Shown here piece after piece: positions 56,600 through 64,000 of a DNA stretch of 64,000 bases. Numbering within the stretch: position 1 is the first letter of the stretch; the number at the start of each line of letters is the position of its first letter. Position numbers and translations under genes: made by a program. The DNA lies in NCBI GenBank assembly GCA_022749755.1, contig CM040445.1, positions 17,443,182 through 17,507,181 of the forward strand, written 5' to 3'. A model generated the notes under the pieces. The model searched no databases. It saw only the letters and a program-made list of their open reading frames with translations, and was not told where the DNA came from. The DNA comes from Azadirachta indica. Lineage: Eukaryota; Streptophyta; Magnoliopsida; Sapindales; Meliaceae.

Positions 56600-57165
56600 C
56601 TTGAAGTTTTAAGTTATTTTTTTCTGAGCAAAAGAACATAGGATAATAGCTTAGTTATCTTTTTTGAGCAAAGAATAGAGAATATTAGCTCAATTATTTT
56701 TTTTTGAGCAAAAGAATATACAATACCAGCTCAGTTATTTTTTCCGATCAAAATAATATAGAATACCAGCCCAATTATATTTTCTGAGCAACAGAATATA
56801 GAATACTAGTTCAGATATTTTTCTTAAGCAAAAGAATATAGAATACCAACTCAAGTATTTTTCCTGCACAAAAAAATATAAAATACTAACTTAAGTATTT
56901 CTCCTGAACAAAAGAATATAAAATACTGTCTCAAGTATTTTTTCTGAGCAGTAGAATATTGACTCAAGTATTTTATCTAAGAAGTAAAATATGATCAACT
57001 TAAGTATTTTTCTAAGCAAAAGAATTTAGGCTCAAGTATTTTTTCTGAGCAGTAGAATGTCAGCTCAAATATTTTTGCTAAGCAAAAGAATACAGGCTCC
57101 AATATCTTTTCTTAGCAGTAAAGTGTCGGCTCCAGTATTTTTTCTGAGCAAAATAATATCAGATA
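56600..57165 (+). repeat. Minisatellite array, about eleven units of roughly 45-62 bp
   Basis: The unit is approximately: ctcagttattttttctgagc, then aaaagaatatagaatac(c/t)ag. Units are about 60 bp up to 56940, then contract to about 48 bp with tagaatgtcagctc variants. A gradual drift along the array suggests stepwise unequal exchange. Short open frames across it (57057-57269) are by-products. Confidence 0.8.
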
Positions 57166-57269
57166 TCAACTTTTATGCATTAATCAAGCAGCCATACACG
57201 TTGCCGAGCTCATGCTCTCTAAGGTTTGCACACCGGGTTGCTGCTTGGGTAGCTGTCATAGTCTGGTAG

Positions 57270-59880
57270 CTATGCCTAGCAGCCTATGGAAGGCGCTGAA
57301 GAAGAGCTGGATTCTCTGTGAGCATGCATAATGAAGGAATGGCCAACATGTTCAGGATTTTCAGCGAACTGAACTGGATCATAAGTCGCAGGGCCAACAA
57401 GGTAGTTGTTCTTGTAGCACTTCTGCATCATGCTTGCTCTCTCTTCTAGCAACACTAGAAAGAATTGCCAGGCCTTCTTTTGCTAAGTCAGGGCATGTGC
57501 TTTCTTGAAAGGAGCACATAATTGCAGAACAGCATGCATGAACCTTAGAAGAAGATTGACCATTGTTGTGCAACTCACTAGAACTGTTGCCTTTCTCATC
57601 CTTCGCTGAAAGAATATCAATGGCATTACTCATGAGCTGAGGACAGAAAAGAAGTGCCTTAGTAACGACAACAGATGCTGGATCATTGGATTTTCTTCAG
57701 AAACATAATAGTCTTCCAAAGCACGTTAAGGAGAATCACTTGATTCCCAATAGCAAACTTGGTAAGTAATCCTCTCAAGGTGCATGCTTATGATTTAGAA
57801 AATGTGCAACTAACCTATCTTCGTAGAAAGTTTTGATTGCCCTTGGAGAAGTATCATTTGACCATACCACCTTGATTAACTTGTGTACTTTTTGTTGATC
57901 AGCAAAAAGCAACATCAACTCGTCAGAAGCATTCACCAGACGAGCAAGCACAAGTAAAGCAAGAAGGTAGATCTTGTGGATATTTTGGAAGCATGGAAAG
58001 CACAAGCATATCTGATTCTTGCCAGTCAAAACTGAAGCTCAGAAGGCCATGATGCATATTGTTGCAGGAGACAGAACAACATTTGTATTTTGAACAATAT
58101 GGCTAGGAGCATGGCGTTAATCCATATGCGTTCTGTATCTTCAAATTCGGTCTTCCTGTACTGCAGCTTTCTTCATATATGCCCTCGGAGGTTTGACCTC
58201 AAGTTCTTGCACTGGAGAAGATCATCTTCCTCTCTAATGATAATCTCCAGTATTTTGCAATGATACAGCTTTTGTATTTTAGGAGAGAAAACACATGGGA
58301 AATGCCAGCTCCATTTTTGCAAGGACTTTCATCACTCCACAGTTGATTAAAGAAATCAGAGTGATGTTGTCTTTTTGCACTTCAGCTAGCATTTTGGATC
58401 TTCATCCCCTAGGAAGTAATCAGAAAAACAAAGCAAGCCTTAGCTATTTTAAACTATTAATAAATTTTACTAGAGATTGAGAATTGCACAATAAAGAGAG
58501 AAAAAGAGAATTAAAATGTTAGTAATTGAACTTCGCTATTTTAAGTGCAGTAAGAAGTAATATGCTTTTTGTAATTAAATCTTTGAGGAAGTAGATTGAA
58601 AGCTTCGTTTGGAATAATGCTTATTGCAATCTGGCTTTCTCTCTCGATGATGGTGCATTCAGCTTGCCAACAATGCTCCTGATACAGCATTACACCCCAA
58701 AAGATGTACGCAAAGTCTCCAATTAATCTTAAACCATCTTGATACGATCATTGCAGCCGCGCACCAGGAGATCCAAAGTTCATTTTGCTCAGAAAGAAAA
58801 CCCATGTCAGAATCATACAAAGTGCAAATGAACTAGCAAAGAGCCACCGTATATCTGGTTATTCTGGCTTTGAGCTGAATTACAATAACCAACAGATATG
58901 TGAAAGGCCGAGTCGAAATGAACCATTAACCAACATTATTATCTACGCCTTCCTGTTGGTCAGTCAATTTGAAGATGGAAGAAATGCTTGCCCAAAGTCA
59001 GATAAACCACCGTGTATGGCAACATTGCTTTCATTCTCCATTCATAGCCAAAACTTCTTAATAACTTCACCAGCTCCCAGAAAATTTAAGACTAACGACT
59101 AACACCAAAACACCACGTTGTCAACAATGCCTGCAACCACAATTGCAAGTATGAGAGATTCTGAAGCAGCTTGTTTAATAATACTTCCCAATACTAGAAG
59201 TCCGCCAGTTACGCATCACTTCGCTTAACATGGTATTTCTCTCTGCCAACTGAAGCAATTTAATCATGAAACTGAAACAACTTTAGAGCCTCTTCAGAGC
59301 AAGAATACACATCCAGCATATGCAGAAACTCATGTTAAACATGGTTAGTTGTTGGGGCATCCTAACAAAAATTTGCTGACGAACTAAGGAACGAAACCAG
59401 AAAATTCTGGAATTCGACAACCAGCGATAACAACTCTCCAACAGAAATCTTAAGAGGATTCACTCAATCATTTCATCAAAACAGCTTCAAGGCCAGCTTC
59501 ATTTTTCCTTCGGTGATGCTTAAAGTTGCAGCAACGGCAGCTTGATTTTGTCAATTCAACTTCTTGACCATATTTATAACTGGATAATATTGGGTGGGAA
59601 AGACATATCGATGATTACAGCTTCCATACAGTGAGAATAACAACCAAGAATATGGCGGAGTATGGAGGATTGAAGGGTGGAGCCACGTAAGTTTGCTGGC
59701 CATTTCGGCAACTTCTGAGAGTGCTCGAGACCCAGCAATGACTTGAAAATGGGTGACGGAGGAGATGAATTTAGGTGAATCGTTGAAGTAGGTAAGCTAT
59801 CATTGTTGGGCGACAGCTGTGGCAGTGGCTGGCTTAGGGTGGCAGTAGCGGCGATAGCTAGGATCGATTTTGGTTTTTGA
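57270..59880 (-). pseudogene. Decayed gene-like sequence on minus strand, unidentified
   Basis: GC content and open minus-strand pieces differ sharply from the flanks. At 57379-57633 a piece reads SNAIDILSAKDEKGNS and CPDLAKEGLAILSSVARRESKHDAE. At 57775-58029 a piece reads LLALLVLARLVNASDELMLLFADQQK. Near 57290-57420 another frame gives NYLVGPATYDPVQFAENPEH. Around 59400-59480 minus reads SVGELLSLVVEFQNFLVSF. The pieces lie in different frames with stops between. The helical Leu-rich style could come from an ARM-repeat, U-box or similar alpha-solenoid protein, but I cannot identify it. Some breaks may be introns, so a functional gene with many small exons is not fully excluded. Confidence 0.45.
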
Positions 59881-60139
59881 AAAATTGTAGCACAGAATAA
59901 CTTTTCACGTCCTGTGGTTTTTTTATTACCATCGTAATATTTTCACAAATGCTTCCTTTTTTACACCATTATAATTTCTCCTAAATTCTATGCCACCGTA
60001 ACTTCTTCCAACGTCATTTTTCATCATTTTTCTTTTCTTAGTTTTCACAGCTTTCAAATTATCTCCTTTTTTTTTTTTTAAAATCAAGAATCGCAATTTT
60101 TGTCACTGACTTTTTATACCGCTCTCTATAAGCGGTACC

Positions 60140-60510
60140 AACTGTTAATATCTCATTTTATATATCTATAAAAAAAAAAAAATTAAGATACCAGTTTTTT
60201 AACAAAAACTCTCCAATACCTAAATTAATAGAATTTTTTTTATAAAAATAATTTAAAAAATATAGTAAAAATAATCTGGTAAGTATAATAAAATTAATAT
60301 GGAAAGCATATTCAAAATCAAAAAATTGAAGAAGACGTGGTCTCTCTTTTTTTAGCGTACTTTCTCTTGTATTTTTTTAACTGCTAATCATGAGAATTAG
60401 AGTTTCATAATTTTCTCCTTTTTTTGAGGTTTTTGTCATCTACTACAACTCAATTGTTCAGTTATTGACTTTTCATGGTAATATATTTTCCTCCACAATA
60501 CTAATGAAAT
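60140..60510. repeat. Right direct repeat of the 4.3-kb region
   Basis: Partner of 56155-56550, same orientation, clearly diverged (many substitutions and small deletions), indicating an old event. Confidence 0.65.
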
Positions 60511-62750
60511 TACAACTTATTTTGGGTCGTCATTAGCGTTAAACGTAGGGATTCCCCTCCCTTGCCCATCCCTGATTTTGACCTTGTTTGACTGTCTAGG
60601 TTGCCATCTTTGACTATCATTGACCATTATCTAATAATATCCATTTTAGTTATAACATATATCATACATAGAATAACTTTTTATTTGATTGGTAATCATA
60701 TAAAGCGAAACAGATTTTAGCCATTTATATCAAGTTCAAACTTCCTTCTTGCATGCATGCTCCTCCGGAAGCACACACTAGAACAAAAGGTAAAAAAGCA
60801 TACTCAATCAAGCGGGTGATTTTCTTGCCTACTATAGATCCCATATTACCCTATAAACTAAAAATCCATAACCCCAATTGCGATGAGAATCCCATTTAGT
60901 TGTCCTATACCTGTTTGCCCAGGTACATTTGTAGGCGTGATAAATGTCTTTTTAACATAGCGGCATCCCTTTTTGGAAGACGTTTGAGTCTCCCCGTTTT
61001 TTGTTCTGTTCTCAAATCCTTGAATTTATGAAGTCTTGCTTCTGTAGTGGACCAAGTCTTTATTAAATGCTCTACGTAATGGTATAATCACTATCGCTAT
61101 TTGAGCAAGCAAATTTGAAGTTAAACTTTTGGTAACCAAAATATTTAATTTTAAATTTATAATGAATGATTGCTCAAACGATGATGGTTAGTTTATTACT
61201 ATGTATAATTTTCAACAAGGATTTGGATGATATTTATGATGATCTAAATGAATGGATTAACGTTGGTCAATGCCAATTAATGATTGTTAATGGCAATTGA
61301 TGATAACCCAAGTGAAGATGGTAAAATATTATGATTTATGAAGGATTTAATTGATTAAATTAAAAAATTATAAACTTTTATAAATGATGTAATTAATTAA
61401 AATAAAAATTATTTTAATCATTTGTCAAATGAAATGGATAAATATATGATTATTTGGAAGAAAATTTAAATTTGAATTTAGGGAAAGGAGGATGGGCTGG
61501 GGAATGAGACCCATCTCTATCCCTAGTCTGTTTTCAAAGCTAGGATGATTTTTTATCCCGTGTTCGATTTGTTTTTTGTTTTTTTTTCAAATTTTGTATT
61601 CGATCTTTAATTGGAATAGATTGAAGTGGACCTAGTCCCACGAAAACTTTTGCTATCCCTAATTACATAAAAGTTGAATGGATAAATTTTAAATTATTAA
61701 GATTAAAATATACATTTAAGGATACTTTAAAGATTCAATAATTCTTTTTCTTATCAAAATTCAATTAAATTATGAGTGTGATGTTTTAAATATTAATTAA
61801 AAAAGCATGTTTTGTCAAATAAAATATAACAAAAAATATAAAATATCCAACGACTCTTACGAAATAAATGATAAGGTGGTGATTTCAAATTTCAATTAAC
61901 ATAAATATAATTAAAGTAGATAAATTTTTTTAATTTGTATTTTAAGATGCAAAGTCCATTAAAAAATATTAATAATATTAAAGATATTAATAATTAAATG
62001 AATTATTAATAAAATTTTCTGAATTACTTAGCAGTGAAGAAAAAAAATTGAGAAACAAAAATTAAAACAAGTGGAAAGCCGGAACTTGGACACGTGGGCT
62101 TTTAATATATCAAGAAGAACAGAGGTGGCTTATGATCGACTTATATGTCGGACCCACTAACCACACAGTTTACACGTCAGAAAATCTAATACCAATTCAA
62201 GTATTTACAAATTTACTATGAATTTTGGAGGAAAAATTTACAATAAAAGTTTGAGAAATATAATATTATTTTTACATATAAATAATATTATATTAATAAC
62301 TTCTTTTATTTTTAAAATTTTATACCTATTTGATTGGAAAAAAAATAGAGCATCATAATAAAAATGTTAAATTACTAATTTTAATTAAACTAAATGTCAA
62401 TATATTTTTAAATTTAATACCCTCTTATTATAAATATAGTTAATTAGTACTTTTCAACAATAATTAAATATGATTTATTTTGTTAATTTTTTTAATATCA
62501 TCAACAATAATTAATTATTTCATATAGTTTTTGATACAGTCAAAATAAGTCACTCATTTCTATTTATGTTATTTTTAATTAAATATGTTACATACTTTTT
62601 TAGAAATTTATCGGATTTAATCAACATTCAATTAAGTAATTATTGAAAGAATAAAGAAAGAATATATGTAAATTTTTATGTGGTTTAGAACTACCTACTC
62701 GACAGGACCAAGCCTAACTATTAAATAATTAATAAGTTATAAAAGATAAC
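60511..62750. other. Spacer with MULE-MITE-related fragment at about 61100-61320
   Basis: 61109-61178 matches 27438-27498, the centre of the MULE-type MITE: gaagtt(g/a)aacttttg, aattttaaat(c/t)tat(g/a)atgaatg(g/a)ttgctcaaa. Following words (gatgatctaaatgaatgg..., ttggtcaatgccaattaatga) resemble its right arm. Ends not found. No gene in the rest. Confidence 0.5.
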
Positions 62751-62779
62751 AAAGAGCAATCAAATATTTCAGTTCGATT

Positions 62780-64000
62780 TTTAAAAAATACAATTAAACC
62801 GATGTCAATATAGAACCCAATAAAAGTCAAAGTAATTAGTTCAGTTTAGTTAATTTTAGTTCAATTTTTTTAGTCAAATTTAAAAACAAATTTTTTTAAT
62901 CTAAATTAAAAATAATTATAAATATGAATATTTTAATATTGTATAATTACATAGAGATAATTAATACATATTTATGAAGATAAAAATTTAAAAATTTTGT
63001 CAACAATAATTTAATTTTCAATATTGACGGCCAAACCAAGATCGATCAAATCTTATAGTTTTTAATTTTAAGAACTGGTCATCAAACCGGTCAACATTTA
63101 AAATTCCCACCAACTCGTAATTAAAATAAAATATAATATAAATGTGATTGAAAAATGCATTAGACTTAAAAATAAAAAATAATAATACTAAGTAATAACG
63201 AGTTTTGTATTCTTATGAAAAAAAAAATATAAATTTATCAAAAAAGATTTCAAATTAAATTTTTCTTTGAACTTTTCTCAATATTATTATCAACATCAAT
63301 GACAATCCCTATTTGGATAAGAGAAATAGAGTGAGAGGAGTGGATTGTTTGATAAGGAGACTTCTAATTTATATATATAAATAGTAAGAGGAAGACAATT
63401 TCATGAATCAAAGTACGTTATAAGACATGTTCAAGAGTTTTAATATTTTTTCTTCTTCCACATGTTCATATTTTCAAACTCTAATTATATCAATTAACCC
63501 GGTCCACTCAATGCAATTTTTGTTGTCTAACGGTTCAATCAAAATTTGACATTTATCACTTATTATTTAAGGACTTATTTATCTTATTTGTCAATTTAAA
63601 CAAGTTTATATATATGTATGTATAAAATCTATATATTACTATTAGGATTTAGTTAAATTTTATCTTTCTTTTTTATTAAGAAAAATTTAATTTGAAATCT
63701 CCTTTTATAAAATTTATAGTCTTTTTTTTTATAAGAATACAAAACTCATTATTACTTATTATTATTATTTTCTATTTTAGGTCTAATATATTTGTTGATC
63801 ATATTTATTCTAAATTCTACTTTAATTAAGAATTGGTAAAAAATTGAAATATTGACTGATTTGGTTACCAGTTCTTAAAATTAAAAATAAAAAAATTTGA
63901 TAAATTTTTAGTTTAGATACAAAAACTAAAAATTGAACTAAGTACAAATACTGATTTAAAGTTTTATACACACAATTATGTATAATCATTTTTAAAGAGA
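62780..64000. mobile_element. Second fold-back element, cut by the window end
   Basis: The right part (63395-64000) is homologous to 54950-55560 of the first fold-back (gaatcaaagta(c/t)gttataa, ccggtccactcaatgc, aaatttaatttgaaatc, acaaaactcattattacttattatta, tattgac(t/c)gattttggttac(c/t)agttcttaaaatt). The left part (62780-63270) is its inverted copy (gtaataacgagttttgtattctta, ccaaaccaagatcgatcaaat). The loop differs from the first copy and lacks the CT tract. Confidence 0.75.

Noticed and set aside
56155..60510. Complete LTR retrotransposon
   Set aside because: No gag/pol, no primer-binding site or TG/CA ends found; kept only as direct repeats.

Overview
This window is nuclear genomic DNA from a flowering plant, almost certainly a eudicot. 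The genes have GT-AG introns, the spacers are very AT-rich and full of small transposons, and the gene families (PELPK cell-wall proteins, GH79 glucuronidase, S-locus-type F-box and T2 RNase, plant G3BP, RIQ1, TOM5) are plant ones. As I recall the Arabidopsis map, TOM5 (At5g08040), RIQ1 (At5g08050) and the 130-aa protein gene (resembling At5g08060) are neighbours on chromosome 5, and homologues of the GH79 and PELPK genes lie within about 1.5 Mb. That suggests an expanded malvid/rosid syntenic block. I cannot name the species. One 100-N assembly gap lies at 30303-30402. All homology calls were made by eye.

Layout. 1-7.2 kb: a cluster of PELPK proline-rich cell-wall protein genes, with two tandem copies on +, one short inverted copy on -, and one promoter without a gene. 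7.4-9.2 kb: a hAT-type MITE, a 5'-truncated LINE, and a detached copy of the 3' end of the downstream GH79 gene. 9.2-14.3 kb: about five units of a complex tandem repeat of roughly 0.95-1.35 kb with a nested repeat of about 190-200 bp. 14.3-18.7 kb: AT-rich spacer with MITE relics. 19.06-21.77 kb (-): an apparently intact nine-coding-exon GH79 heparanase-like glucuronidase gene (517 aa) with one GC-AG intron.

23.6-29.5 kb is the most unusual part. A T2 RNase pseudogene of the S-RNase type lies between two decayed F-box pseudogenes of the S-locus (SLF/SFB) type. This is the gene content of a gametophytic self-incompatibility locus, here in ruins. A MULE-type MITE sits inside it.

30.4-32.2 kb: assembly gap, a short unidentified coding-like fragment, and a conserved 130-aa protein gene (-). 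32.3-41 kb: very AT-rich repeat territory with a 2.5-kb terminal-inverted-repeat element. 41.1-50.8 kb: a compact conserved gene block of G3BP-like (NTF2+RRM+RGG, 480 aa, +), RIQ1-like (-), and TOM5 (+) divergent from RIQ1 over a shared promoter with a G-box and two CCAAT boxes. 51-64 kb: repeats again, with a MITE, a 1.9-kb fold-back element, a second fold-back copy cut by the window end, and a 4.3-kb region bounded by direct repeats that contains a minisatellite and a decayed gene-like sequence.

The intact genes serve housekeeping or cell-biological roles (mitochondrial import, thylakoid grana organisation, stress-granule RNA binding, glycan processing, cell wall) and do not form one pathway. 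The linked functional unit, if it ever was one, is the RNase/F-box cluster.
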